In this document: positions 10,475-18,872 of the stretch, one piece after another
Numbering within the stretch: the stretch's first letter is position 1
Layout: each line of letters starts with the position of its first letter
Source: an uncultured Pseudomonadales bacterium
GTDB lineage: Bacteria > Pseudomonadota > Gammaproteobacteria > Pseudomonadales > Cellvibrionaceae
Length of the DNA: 64,000 nt
Assembly (NCBI GenBank): GCA_947488935.1
Contig: CANLBN010000007.1
Span: forward strand, 1-64,000
Direction of reading: 5' to 3'
The notes under the pieces: generated by a model
Database searches by the model: none
What the model was told of the DNA's origin: nothing
The model's input: the letters and a program-made list of their open reading frames with translations, nothing else
Made by a program: the position numbers and the translations under genes

Positions 10475-10631
10475 TCAGCGCGTGTCTTGATACGTGCGCA
10501 ATAATAATTTTTATGGATACTTTCTTTTATACAAAGGCACACTTATATCATCTCTGTAAATTTCTTACTCAAGACTTATTTAAAATTCTTGTTTTAAAAC
10601 GCATTCAATAATCAAGCCAGTTTATGAAATT

Positions 10632-10675
10632 TCGTAATTACGATTACTAAATATCGTGGTTTACGTAATTTCGTA
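10632..10675. promoter_or_regulatory. Paired palindromic upstream activator sites
   Basis: TCGTAATTACGA (10632-10643) is a perfect 12-bp palindrome. A second, imperfect copy (TACGTAATTTCGTA, 10662-10675) is centred about 31 bp away, three helical turns. Both lie 70-110 bp upstream of the -24/-12 element, as expected for the binding sites of a sigma-54 activator. Confidence 0.6.
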
Positions 10676-10741
10676 GTTTAAAAAAATATTTAAATAAATA
10701 AAAAATCAATATTTTCAATAGCTTATTGGTTTATTGCTGGT

Positions 10742-10757
10742 TGGCATAACCGTTGCT
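10742..10757 (+). promoter_or_regulatory. Sigma-54 (-24/-12) promoter of cyanate operon
   Basis: TGGCATAACCGTTGCT keeps the invariant GG and GC with exactly 10 bp between them and matches the TGGCAy-N5-TTGCW consensus. It faces the operon starting at 10979, leaving a leader of about 210 nt. The rest of the 504-bp intergenic region (10475-10978) holds the palindromic sites and nothing else recognised. Confidence 0.75.
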
Positions 10758-10978
10758 ATTACCTAAATAGTGTTGATAAGAGTGTGATCGCCTTTGTCAG
10801 CTAAAGCTGATATTTAAGGCTTTATTAATTGGCTAGTGATTGGGATGCACAACGAGTGAGCACAAACTTTTAAATGCACAAAATTGAAGCGTGCATTGCC
10901 TTGTTGAGTCAATGATGAAAGCGCGCTGTTAATTAGCAGTAAAAATATTTACCCATATAAAAATAGAGGACTGTATAG

Positions 10979-12460
10979 ATGACTTCGAAAAGTTTAGGTA
11001 ACCCCTTTGATGGGAAAACACGTCTTACTCATACCACGGGTTGTCGTTGCGAAAGTTGCGTTGCTCAAAGTGCAAGCGCAGAAGGCTTATCGGATTATCA
11101 ACAGCGTGAGCTCTATGAGCGACAAATAGAAAAACAAGAGACGCAGGCTCCAGCCGCTAGTCAAGATGCAACTAGCGCAAAGGCTCCTGCATTTGATAGT
11201 AGTGACGATATGATGGATCGCGCGATAGAGAGTGCAATTGTGCGCGGTATGTTTGGCCATAACGATGCATCGCGTAGACAATTTATAAAAATGGTTGGCG
11301 GCGGCACACTGGCAGCGGCACTAGGTAGTATTATCCCACTCGATCAAGTGAAAGCAGCGGTTAAAGATTCGATTGGCCCTTTGGAGAAAAAGAAATTAAA
11401 AGTCGGTTTTGTTCCAATTACCTGTGCTACACCCATTATTATGGCGCAACCTATGGGCTTTTACGCTAAGTACGGCCTAGATGTAGATGTGATTAAAACC
11501 GCAGGGTGGGCTGTTGCTCGTGATAAGTCACTCAATGGTGAATATGATGCTTCTCATATGCTCACGCCAATGCCATTGGCAATGTCTATGGGTGCGGGCT
11601 CTAGTGCTACCCCTTATATTATGCCAGCGGTTGAAAATATTAATGGCCAAGCGATTGTTTTACACAATAAGCATAAAGATAAGCGCAACCCTAAAGACTG
11701 GAAAGGCTTTAAGTTTGGTGTACCTTTCGATTATTCAATGCATAATTTTTTATTGCGCTATTACGTGGCAGAATTTGGCATAGACCCTGATAAAGATATT
11801 CAAATACGTGTAGTACCACCACCAGAAATGGTTGCTAATTTGCGTGCAGGTAATCTCGATGGTTACTTGTCCCCAGATCCATTTAATCAGCGCGCTGTTT
11901 TTGAAAAAATTGGTTTCTTACACAAGCTAACAAAAGATATTTGGGAGGGGCATCCCTGTTGTGCATTTGCCTGTAGCCAAAAATTTGCGACAGAAATGCC
12001 TAATACTTACGCGGCATTATTTAAGTCGATTGTTGATGCCACTCAGTTTTCGTCAAGGGCAGAAAATCGAGCCGATATTGCTAAAGCTATCTCTCCTAAA
12101 AATTATTTAAACCAACCAGAAATTGTTGTTAGGCAAGTACTCACAGGGCGTTACGTTGATGGCCTTGAGAAGAAAGTATTCGATGTGCCCGATCGCATTG
12201 ATTTTGATCCGTTCCCATGGCATTCGATGGCGGTATGGATTTTGACCCAGATGAAGCGCTGGGGTTACGTTAAAGGTGATATTGACTACAAAGGTATTGC
12301 CGAGCAGGTTTACGTTGCCGCCGACACAGCTAAGGTGATGAAAGAGTTAGGCTACACGCCACCATCAAAGACTTACAAAAACTATACGATTATGGGTAAA
12401 GAATTCGACTACAACAAGCCCGAAGAATATATCAATAGTTTTGCGATCAAGAGAGGGTAG
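10979..12460 (+). CDS. Tat-exported NrtA/CmpA-type substrate-binding protein (probably cyanate)
   Basis: A 493-residue ABC-transporter binding protein of the nitrate/bicarbonate/cyanate (NrtA/CmpA/CynA) family; the fold begins near residue 138 (KLKVGFVPITCATP). A twin-arginine motif, SRRQFIK, followed by a hydrophobic stretch occurs only at about residue 98-120. An unusually long n-region with a cysteine cluster (GCRCESC, about 21-27) precedes it. The start is supported by AGAGGA nine bases upstream. It is the first gene of an operon with permease, ATPase and cyanase; the cyanase makes cyanate the likeliest substrate, with nitrate or another small anion as alternatives. Confidence 0.85.
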   Translation: MTSKSLGNPFDGKTRLTHTTGCRCESCVAQSASAEGLSDYQQRELYERQIEKQETQAPAASQDATSAKAPAFDSSDDMMDRAIESAIVRGMFGHNDASRRQFIKMVGGGTLAAALGSIIPLDQVKAAVKDSIGPLEKKKLKVGFVPITCATPIIMAQPMGFYAKYGLDVDVIKTAGWAVARDKSLNGEYDASHMLTPMPLAMSMGAGSSATPYIMPAVENINGQAIVLHNKHKDKRNPKDWKGFKFGVPFDYSMHNFLLRYYVAEFGIDPDKDIQIRVVPPPEMVANLRAGNLDGYLSPDPFNQRAVFEKIGFLHKLTKDIWEGHPCCAFACSQKFATEMPNTYAALFKSIVDATQFSSRAENRADIAKAISPKNYLNQPEIVVRQVLTGRYVDGLEKKVFDVPDRIDFDPFPWHSMAVWILTQMKRWGYVKGDIDYKGIAEQVYVAADTAKVMKELGYTPPSKTYKNYTIMGKEFDYNKPEEYINSFAIKRG

Positions 12461-12462
12461 TT

Positions 12463-13290
12463 GTGAGTAAAGTTAATGCTAGAGCGATATTATTATCGCT
12501 CATTATTTTAGTGGTTGCTGGCGGTGTTTGGGAGGCGCTCAACCAGCCTCCTGCCGCCACTGAGGCGCTTACGGAATACGAGCTGCTGTTAGGCACCTCT
12601 GATAACGAGGCGCGAGTGCCGCCTCCATCACAGGTGCTAAAACACGCATGGGCTGAGCTGAGTAACCCTTTTTATGATGCCGGCCCCAATGATAAAGGTA
12701 TTGGTATCCAATTAGCGTACTCACTCTACCGAGTACTTGCGGGCTATTTTGCAGCTGCACTGATTGCCATTCCTTTAGGTTTTATCATTGGCATGTCGCC
12801 GCTTATTCATAAAGCACTCAACCCTTTTATACAGGTACTCCGACCAATATCACCTCTCGCGTGGATGCCATTGGCTTTGTTTATCATCAAAGACTCCGAG
12901 CAATCTGCCATATTTGTTATTTTTATTTGCTCCATTTGGCCGATGCTAATCAACACTGCTTTTGGTGTTGCCAATGTGAGAAAAGATTGGGTTAACGTAG
13001 CGAGAACCCATGAACTTAGCCAGCTAAAAACAGCTTTTTTAGTTATTTTGCCCGCAGCCGCGCCGACTATTTTAACGGGTATGCGCATTTCTATTGGTAT
13101 CGCATGGCTAGTGATTGTTGCCGCAGAAATGCTAGTAGGTGGTACCGGTATCGGTTATTACGTATGGAATGAATGGAATAATCTTGATTTAAACAGCGTT
13201 ATCTTTTCGATCTTAATGATTGGTATTGTCGGGATGCTACTCGATATGGCATTAGGTGCCGTCGCTAAATTAGTGAAATACGAGGAGTAG
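12463..13290 (+). CDS. ABC transporter permease (NrtB/CynB-like)
   Basis: A 275-residue inner-membrane permease of the BPD_transp_1 class with about six helices. The cytoplasmic loop that docks the ATPase is visible (about 185-215, EAA-like, VARTHELSQLKTAFLVILPAAAPTI). It starts with GTG two bases after the binding-protein stop, so translation is probably coupled. It forms the membrane channel of the cyanate-type importer. Confidence 0.88.
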   Translation: MSKVNARAILLSLIILVVAGGVWEALNQPPAATEALTEYELLLGTSDNEARVPPPSQVLKHAWAELSNPFYDAGPNDKGIGIQLAYSLYRVLAGYFAAALIAIPLGFIIGMSPLIHKALNPFIQVLRPISPLAWMPLALFIIKDSEQSAIFVIFICSIWPMLINTAFGVANVRKDWVNVARTHELSQLKTAFLVILPAAAPTILTGMRISIGIAWLVIVAAEMLVGGTGIGYYVWNEWNNLDLNSVIFSILMIGIVGMLLDMALGAVAKLVKYEE

Positions 13291-13293
13291 AAG

Positions 13294-14202
13294 ATGTCAA
13301 AGAGTTTTGTCAGTTTAGAAAACTTAAGCAAAGTCTACCCTTCTAAAAATGGTGACCTTACCGTCTTTGATGAAGTAGATATAAAAATTAATAAGGGAGA
13401 TTTTGTTTGTATTATTGGTCATTCTGGCTGTGGTAAATCAACCATACTCAATATCCTAGCGGGGCTTGATAAACCCAGCAGCGGTAGTGTGATTATGGAT
13501 GGTAAAGAGGTTGATGGCCCTAGCTTGGATCGTGGTGTTGTTTTTCAAAACTACAGCCTATTACCTTGGCTGACAACACTGCAAAATGTCAATTTTGGTG
13601 TTGCTGCCAGACAACCAAATTGGAGCAAAGATAAAGTACAGCAACATAGTACTAAGTACTTAGAGATGGTTGGTTTAAAAAGCGCGCTTAACAAAAAGCC
13701 ATCTGAATTGTCGGGTGGTATGCGCCAGCGTGTGAGTATTGCGCGTGCCTTTGCAACTAATCCAAAATTATTATTACTGGACGAACCCTTTGGCGCACTT
13801 GATGCGCTGACACGTGGTGTTATTCAAGACGAATTATTAAAAATATGGAGCGAAACCAAGCAAACAGTTTTTATGATTACCCACGATGTGGATGAAGCTA
13901 TTTTATTAGCTGATCATATTTTATTAATGTCTAATGGGCCTCATGCACGTGTTGCAGAGTCCGTTAAAATTAATATTTCCCGGCCCAGAAATCGGGCTAA
14001 TATCATTGAAGACCCAGCCTACTACAAGATACGTAACCACCTCGTCAATTTTTTGATTAACTGCCCTGAAGAAAGGCCAGCTGCTAAAAGCAATAGCGAT
14101 GGTACGCCAGTAATGATTGATCCAAGCCTTGATAGTGTTAGCAAAGTCGAAAAAGTAAGCAATATAACGGAGACCGGTAATGTTAAAAAGTTAACCGTGT
14201 AG
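13294..14202 (+). CDS. ABC transporter ATPase (NrtD/CynD-like)
   Basis: A 302-residue ATPase with Walker A GHSGCGKS (about 43-50), Q-loop, signature LSGGMRQR, Walker B LLLLDEPFGALD and the H-loop ITHD. These are the hallmarks of the nitrate/taurine importer subclass. A tail of about 45 residues extends past the usual end. It lies three bases after the permease gene. It powers uptake of the anion bound by the product at 10979. Confidence 0.9.
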   Translation: MSKSFVSLENLSKVYPSKNGDLTVFDEVDIKINKGDFVCIIGHSGCGKSTILNILAGLDKPSSGSVIMDGKEVDGPSLDRGVVFQNYSLLPWLTTLQNVNFGVAARQPNWSKDKVQQHSTKYLEMVGLKSALNKKPSELSGGMRQRVSIARAFATNPKLLLLDEPFGALDALTRGVIQDELLKIWSETKQTVFMITHDVDEAILLADHILLMSNGPHARVAESVKINISRPRNRANIIEDPAYYKIRNHLVNFLINCPEERPAAKSNSDGTPVMIDPSLDSVSKVEKVSNITETGNVKKLTV

Positions 14203-14275
14203 TTCTTCCAGCTAGTTATGAAATATTAAACAAATTTATTAAGTATAGAAAATATAGTCAATATTAGGAGATATC

Positions 14276-14716
14276 ATGGATAAAGTAACAATGACTGAAT
14301 TAATTATCAGTACTAAGTTAGAAAAAAAGCTGAGTTGGGAGGGTATAGCGAATGATTTGGGTATGTCACCTGTTTGGTTAACCTCTGCTTGTTTAGGTAT
14401 GAATAGCGCGTCGCCAGAAAAAGCCAAAGCCATTGCAGATTATCTAGGCCTAGATTCAGAAGTCGCTGAAGCGCTTGAAGTTTTTCCGACTAAAATCTGG
14501 GATCAAGCTGTGCCAACGGACCCACTAATCTATCGCTTATATGAAGTGGTGGGCGTTTATGGTGGTACCTTGAAAGAAGTGATTCAAGAAAAGTTTGGTG
14601 ACGGTATTATGAGTGCGATTGACTTTTCGATGGAGGTTGACAAAATCGAAGATCCAAAAGGTGATCGAGTGTTACTGACAATGAATGGTAAATTTTTACC
14701 TTACGCCAGTTGGTAA
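14276..14716 (+). CDS. cynS: Cyanate hydratase (cyanase)
   Basis: A 146-residue enzyme with an N-terminal helical DNA-binding-like domain and the C-terminal cyanase domain. The catalytic residues R87, E90 and S113 keep the spacing of E. coli R96/E99/S122. It converts cyanate and bicarbonate to ammonia and two CO2, supplying nitrogen or detoxifying cyanate. AGGAG stands seven bases before the ATG. No carbonic anhydrase gene (cynT) accompanies it, so bicarbonate must come from elsewhere. It follows the transporter genes by 73 bp and is probably cotranscribed. Confidence 0.96.
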   Translation: MDKVTMTELIISTKLEKKLSWEGIANDLGMSPVWLTSACLGMNSASPEKAKAIADYLGLDSEVAEALEVFPTKIWDQAVPTDPLIYRLYEVVGVYGGTLKEVIQEKFGDGIMSAIDFSMEVDKIEDPKGDRVLLTMNGKFLPYASW

Positions 14717-14728
14717 AAAGTAGCAGGT

Positions 14729-14766
14729 AAAGAAGGACTAGATATAAGTTCTTCTTTATCTTTTTG
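14729..14766 (+). terminator. Rho-independent terminator after cynS
   Basis: An 11-bp stem (AAAGAAGGACT with AGTTCTTCTTT, one G-U pair) and a 7-nt loop, followed by ATCTTTTTG. It lies 12 bp after the cyanase stop. The remaining bases to 15064 show no gene. Confidence 0.75.
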
Positions 14767-15064
14767 AATTTTAACGATTTGCTAGTGACACTTCTTTAAT
14801 AATTATCGTTCTAGCTTTAGATTTCACTTTTCATCGTGTTTATATCAAGTACGCATTAGCTTGTTTGTCCCTCGTTAGTTTTATTACCCTTCATAGGGGC
14901 TATGATTCTATAGTCCAGTTAGGTCCGCTGTATTAAGTCTATGTTATTTTATAATCTGCATTGATCAGAGTATGCTGGCATTACGTAAGTAGTAACAAGG
15001 GGCTTAGAATGGCCGCCAGTATTTATCTAATTATTGGTTTAATCGACTGCAACAGGGACATTCT

Positions 15065-15520
15065 ATGAATGAAAAGGATAAAGCGATAATTGATAGCGCT
15101 CTGCTTATTATTGCTAATCACTTGCAACAAACAACACTAATGCTGGATGCTACTGAGCTAGTTAAAAATTACTTGCAGCTAAAATTAGCAATGCGGGAGC
15201 GCGAAATATTCTCTGTGCTGTATCTTGATAGCCAGCAGCAGCTTATCGAATATAAAGAAATGTTTTCGGGTACTCACGATGGTTGTCCAGTATTCCCTAA
15301 AGAGATTGTCAAACACGCTATTTTGCGTAATTCCAGCGCTATTATTGTTGCTCACAATCACCCGGCCGGTCGTGCAAAGGCGAGTAATCGCGATATTATA
15401 ATGACCCAACGCATCCGTGAAGCTGCAAGCCTTTTCGACATAAAATTAATCGACCACTTTATTGTTGCCCGAAACGAAATAATCAGCTTTAGTGAAGAGG
15501 GCTTGCTCGCTTATATTTAG
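15065..15520 (+). CDS. Short RadC-like (JAB/MPN) protein
   Basis: A 151-residue protein consisting of the RadC-type JAB domain without the usual N-terminal helix-hairpin-helix. The metalloprotease-like motif is present: Glu in EMFSGT, then AHNHPAGRAKAS and a later Asp (HxH...S...D pattern, with Ala where Ser is common in HPSG). AGGGA precedes the ATG. Such short RadC proteins are often carried on mobile DNA; their activity is not established. It stands beside the integron integrase but points away from the cassettes. Confidence 0.8.
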   Translation: MNEKDKAIIDSALLIIANHLQQTTLMLDATELVKNYLQLKLAMREREIFSVLYLDSQQQLIEYKEMFSGTHDGCPVFPKEIVKHAILRNSSAIIVAHNHPAGRAKASNRDIIMTQRIREAASLFDIKLIDHFIVARNEIISFSEEGLLAYI

Positions 15521-15864
15521 TGTGATTTAGCTATCTTTTTAGTTAAAAAGCTTAAAGTCTGCACGCAAACCAAAAGAGCTGTGCCTGAAAAGGAATGAAA
15601 TGGGGCGTCAAGCAAAAATATGACGATGCAACGAGTTTTTCCATTTTTTGAATAATTCCCTCAATGTCATCTTTGATTTCCTCTACCAAAATAGTAGTGT
15701 AGAGCTGAAAATTGCAGATTCAGTACATAAAAAAACAAGGGTTTTCTCTTTCCCTGTTCATGCCTATGTCAAGAGTTCTTGCAACGAAAGAAGCAATAAG
15801 GCTAACCAAGCGGCGATTCGCTGTGTGTGATTTGAGCTAAATAGTTACTAGGAAGTAATCCATA
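15521..15864. other. Intergenic region 3' of intI
   Basis: 344 bp without a supported gene. A 60-codon open frame (15648-15830) starts with TTG and has no ribosome binding site or family resemblance. No attC or terminator was recognised. Confidence 0.5.
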
Positions 15865-16845
15865 TTAATACTTACTATTGATTGATAATAAAGTGTCGAC
15901 AGGGCTGCGAGTTCCCGCACATCGTTGGTTAATGACATGGGTATAAATTTCTGTTGTTCTTAAATCCGAATGCCCCAATAACTCTTGTACCGTTCGAATA
16001 TCACTCCCATTCATTAACAAATTAGTTGCGAATGAATGCCTAAAAGTATGTGCAGTTACACGCTTATAAATACCTGAGCCTTTAACTGCTTTCCTTAGCT
16101 GTTTGGCATAAGTAGTCCCGTGTAAATGGTGGCGACAAATATAACCATCATAGGGATGTCGGCAACGTGTGGTGGAAGGAAATAAATATTGCCAAGCAAA
16201 ACTCATGAGTGATTTACCATACTTACGTTTTAACGAAGAGTCTATCGATGTAAAACCATAGCCTTCGGTAAGATCTGTTTGATGGACCTCCTTGGATAAG
16301 GTTATTTGCTGTTTGACAGCTGAGAGCAAGGTGCTTGGTAATAAGGTATAGCGATCCTTACGTCCCTTTCCTCTAAAAATAAAAATAGAACGATTATGGA
16401 GGTCAATATCTTTAATTCGTAAAGATACAGCTTCATGGATACGAAAACCACAGCCATAAAGTAATGCAGTTATCAGCCAGTATTTCCCTTTAAGGTGATT
16501 CAATATTGATGCTATTTCTTGGGGAGATAAGACAGTGGGCATGTTTTTAGGGCGTTTAGCAAAACCATACTGTAAATTTTCGATGTCTCGTTTAATAACG
16601 TGGCGATACATAAATATGAGGGCACATAGCGCTTGGTTTTGAGTAGACGCACTGACGCGCCTTTGAACTGCCAAGTAATTTAAAAAATGCTCAATGTGTG
16701 AATTATCCATCGTTTCGGGATGGCGCTTATCATTGTATAAGATAAAGTGGCGAATCCAATAAAGGTAGGTTTTCTCTGTTCTTAGGCTGTAATGTCGGGT
16801 TCGTAATTCTGAGCGTACCTGCTCAATAAAAGGGGAGGGTTTCAT
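15865..16845 (-). CDS. intI: Integron integrase
   Basis: A 326-residue tyrosine recombinase with the full active site: R135, H267, R270, H292 and Y301. The extra segment unique to IntI proteins lies between the second and third motifs (about 205-255, with KYGKSLMSFAWQYLFPS and HHLHGTTYAKQLRKAV). It recombines folded single-stranded attC sites with attI or with each other. The gene faces away from the cassette array, the standard layout. A perfect LexA box lies 22-37 bp upstream of the start, so SOS induction is expected. The frame is intact and apparently functional. Confidence 0.97.
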   Translation of the reverse strand: MKPSPFIEQVRSELRTRHYSLRTEKTYLYWIRHFILYNDKRHPETMDNSHIEHFLNYLAVQRRVSASTQNQALCALIFMYRHVIKRDIENLQYGFAKRPKNMPTVLSPQEIASILNHLKGKYWLITALLYGCGFRIHEAVSLRIKDIDLHNRSIFIFRGKGRKDRYTLLPSTLLSAVKQQITLSKEVHQTDLTEGYGFTSIDSSLKRKYGKSLMSFAWQYLFPSTTRCRHPYDGYICRHHLHGTTYAKQLRKAVKGSGIYKRVTAHTFRHSFATNLLMNGSDIRTVQELLGHSDLRTTEIYTHVINQRCAGTRSPVDTLLSINSKY

Positions 16846-16866
16846 AATCCATTACTCCATAAAATA

Positions 16867-16882
16867 CTGTATAAAAATACAG
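16867..16882. promoter_or_regulatory. LexA (SOS) box before intI
   Basis: CTGTATAAAAATACAG fits CTGT-N8-ACAG perfectly with an AT-rich centre. It lies just upstream of the intI start, as in other SOS-controlled integrons. Confidence 0.9.
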
Positions 16883-17186
16883 TTATAATAGAAAATAGCT
16901 AAAATGACAAGCTGAGGTCTCATGAGCAAGATATTCAAGAGGCTTCTTTCTTAACGGTAGGAAAATTTAACCGATTGATTTTAAAGGAAATATTTATATC
17001 GTTTGAGTGCATAGAAGACCTCTCTGAGGTCTCGTTATGCAACATGGCTTCTTTTCTACAGTGAGGAGTCTATTGAGTAAGTGCTATAAGTATTTGAATT
17101 TGATATGATTTAATGAAAATTAATAGCAGAAAACTGGCAGAAAAAACTGCTGCATAGTCGGAATTCTGCCTAATATACTGTTATAT
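16883..17186 (+). other. attI and leader region with candidate Pc
   Basis: The first cassette junction is at 17180/17181 (CTG^TTATATG), so attI lies just left of it. An extended -10 (TGATATGAT, 17101-17109) without a good -35 is a candidate cassette promoter. Two partly matching segments (about 16909-16945 and 17023-17060, both with TGAGGTCTC and GGCTTCTTT) may be integrase-binding direct repeats. An AGACCTC/GAGGTCT hairpin lies at about 17016-17032. Confidence 0.5.
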
Positions 17187-17194
17187 GTACTACT

Positions 17195-17539
17195 ATGAAG
17201 TTTAGTGATCTTTATCAAGAAGCAATTTCTATGTGGCCAACTTATATAGATATAAGTGATGGATATCCAACAGGAACTTCTGGATATCTATTCCCAAATT
17301 TGACGAGAATTCATGATGAAATTGAAAGCAGTATTGCAATTGAAAATAATTGGATGCAAGTTATGGACTGGACACTTTTCCAATCATTTCATTCAGAGAG
17401 TAAAACTCTGCATAAAAATGGTGAGTTAACTCTAAACCCCAGAAAAGTGGAAATTGAAGAAGTAGAAAAGAGACTTATGGAAAACCTTGATTCCGAAGGC
17501 TGGGAAGAACAACTAAAAGAGTATGTAAATGACATATAA
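17195..17539 (+). CDS. Cassette 1: hypothetical protein
   Basis: 114 residues, acidic, mostly helical in the C-terminal half; no family recognised. It has no signal peptide or membrane segment. It is the cassette nearest attI and so probably the best expressed and most recently gained. The ATG lies 14 bases after the junction with no clear ribosome binding site. Its TAA stop is the first three bases of the attC. Confidence 0.7.
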   Translation: MKFSDLYQEAISMWPTYIDISDGYPTGTSGYLFPNLTRIHDEIESSIAIENNWMQVMDWTLFQSFHSESKTLHKNGELTLNPRKVEIEEVEKRLMENLDSEGWEEQLKEYVNDI

Positions 17540-17614
17540 CAAGCACATTAAAAACTGCTCCACTGCGTTTCACTGGACACTCGCAAGCGAGTGCCTTTTA
17601 TGTGAGCGTTATAC
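17537..17614 (+). other. attC of cassette 1
   Basis: TAACAAGCACATTAAAAA opens the site and TTTTATGTGAGCG^TTATAC closes it, with complementary arms. R'' overlaps the gene's stop codon. Confidence 0.9.
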
Positions 17615-17642
17615 ATATATAAATTAAATTCAGAGGGCTAAA

Positions 17643-17948
17643 ATGAAAGTACAAATCAGTAAATTTTCATCTCACCAAACAGCAAAAGTTTTTGCCATAT
17701 TAATGGCTGCTTCTTTTTTTCTGATGATGATCCCATTCGCATTAATGACATCTTTGATGCCATCGCCTGTAGGTCCTGACGGTAACCCTGTCAATGTTGG
17801 ATTCCCTTTCGGAATGATGATATTTGTTATGCCTTTAATTCAAGGAATATTTGGCTATCTAATGATTAGGGTTGGATGTTGGATTTACAATAAATTATTT
17901 GGAAAAATTGGCGGAATTGAGTTTGAATTCGAAGAAAAAAACGTATAA
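17643..17948 (+). CDS. Cassette 2: small membrane protein
   Basis: 101 residues with two hydrophobic segments (about 14-40 and 58-85) separated by a Pro/Gly-rich stretch (SPVGPDGNPVNVG), and an acidic C-terminal tail. It is probably an inner-membrane protein with a helical hairpin. No family recognised. CAGAGGG about 10 bases before the ATG may serve as ribosome binding site. Confidence 0.7.
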   Translation: MKVQISKFSSHQTAKVFAILMAASFFLMMIPFALMTSLMPSPVGPDGNPVNVGFPFGMMIFVMPLIQGIFGYLMIRVGCWIYNKLFGKIGGIEFEFEEKNV

Positions 17949-18001
17949 CAAGCCACTGAAAAATTGACGGTTTACAGCCGCCCTTTAGCGGGGCGTTATA
18001 A
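17946..18001 (+). other. attC of cassette 2
   Basis: A short site of about 56 bp. TAACAAGCCACTGAAAAA pairs with CTTTAGCGGGGCG^TTATAA. It is close in sequence to the attC of cassette 4. Confidence 0.9.
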
Positions 18002-18010
18002 GTACTAAGT

Positions 18011-18316
18011 ATGAGCAAGGTAAATAGATACAACCTAATTGTAGTATTTATTTTGGCTTTACTGCCGTTGGTAAGTCACTATTTTACGGGAAAACAAAAC
18101 CCTGCTGACGGAATAGGTTTTGATTTCCTGCTCTATAAACCCTTTGACTTCGCATATGTTCTTTTTGCAGTTATAGTAATTTCAGTAGTAAATTTTAGGT
18201 TTAGCAGTGATAACTTAAAAAACGCTTTTAGAGCTTTGGTTTGGAGCTTAGGGTTTTTCGTTGTTTCTTTTTTATTGTTAGGTGAGTTACATTTGAAACT
18301 TGGTGGGCAATTGTGA
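18011..18316 (+). CDS. Cassette 3: membrane protein
   Basis: 101 residues with three predicted membrane helices (about 8-26, 48-66 and 75-94). No family recognised. The ATG lies 15 bases after the junction without a Shine-Dalgarno sequence, so translation may depend on the upstream transcript. Confidence 0.65.
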   Translation: MSKVNRYNLIVVFILALLPLVSHYFTGKQNPADGIGFDFLLYKPFDFAYVLFAVIVISVVNFRFSSDNLKNAFRALVWSLGFFVVSFLLLGELHLKLGGQL

Positions 18317-18328
18317 GAGTTCGGCTTA

Positions 18329-18404
18329 TAACAAGGCCATTAAAAATCGCGCTTTCAACGCTGGACTCGCAACAAGTTGCTCGCCTTTTATGGCGGCGTT
18401 ATGT
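18329..18404 (+). other. attC of cassette 3
   Basis: TAACAAGGCCATTAAAAA pairs with CTTTTATGGCGGCG^TTATGT. The central part carries GGACTCGC and GCTCGCC arms. Confidence 0.9.
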
Positions 18405-18416
18405 TCTTAATTGCTT

Positions 18417-18812
18417 ATGAATACAATTGATGTAAACGGGGAATGGCCTTCAATTGAAGGAAAAATTCTCCAAGAAATGTTTTGTGTTGAAATGTACTAT
18501 GAGGGTCAACTTGAAGAAACTGCGAATATTACGTTTCTTAAAGTTGAGGACAAATGGTTAAGGTTATATTTTGATTGTGAAATTGTTTTTTGGCGTTATA
18601 ACGAACCACCCTCAGAATCCTGTGAGATGCCAGAGCATAAAAGTTATTTTAAAAATAGAGATGTAGCAACTGAGCTAGGATTTAAAAGTGAAAAAATCAC
18701 ATCATTAGAGTTACGAAATACTAACCCTGGTGTTGATATAGAATTTAAATTTGAAAATGAAAAAAACATCATTCTTTATGATATTCATGACAAATCAAAC
18801 TTCAGAACATAA
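18417..18812 (+). CDS. Cassette 4: hypothetical protein
   Basis: 131 residues from the ATG at 18417; an in-frame TTG lies six bases earlier. A soluble, acidic, beta-rich protein (VEDKWLRLYFDCEIVFWR) that looks like a single compact domain. No family recognised. Its TAA overlaps the attC. Confidence 0.65.
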   Translation: MNTIDVNGEWPSIEGKILQEMFCVEMYYEGQLEETANITFLKVEDKWLRLYFDCEIVFWRYNEPPSESCEMPEHKSYFKNRDVATELGFKSEKITSLELRNTNPGVDIEFKFENEKNIILYDIHDKSNFRT

Positions 18813-18865
18813 CAAGCCACTCAAAAATGGACGGCTTACAGCCGCCCTTTAGTGGGGCGTTAGGA
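18810..18865 (+). other. attC of cassette 4
   Basis: About 56 bp. TAACAAGCCACTCAAAAA pairs with CTTTAGTGGGGCG^TTAGGA. It is a near copy of the cassette 2 site, including the GACGGCTTACAGCCGCC loop. Confidence 0.9.
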
Positions 18866-18872
18866 AGGCTTC

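Noticed and set aside
12569..13088. Minus-strand frames inside the permease gene
   Set aside because: Shadows of the plus-strand coding sequence, which has clear family motifs.
15648..15830. 60-codon frame between radC-like gene and intI
   Set aside because: TTG start, no ribosome binding site, no family resemblance.
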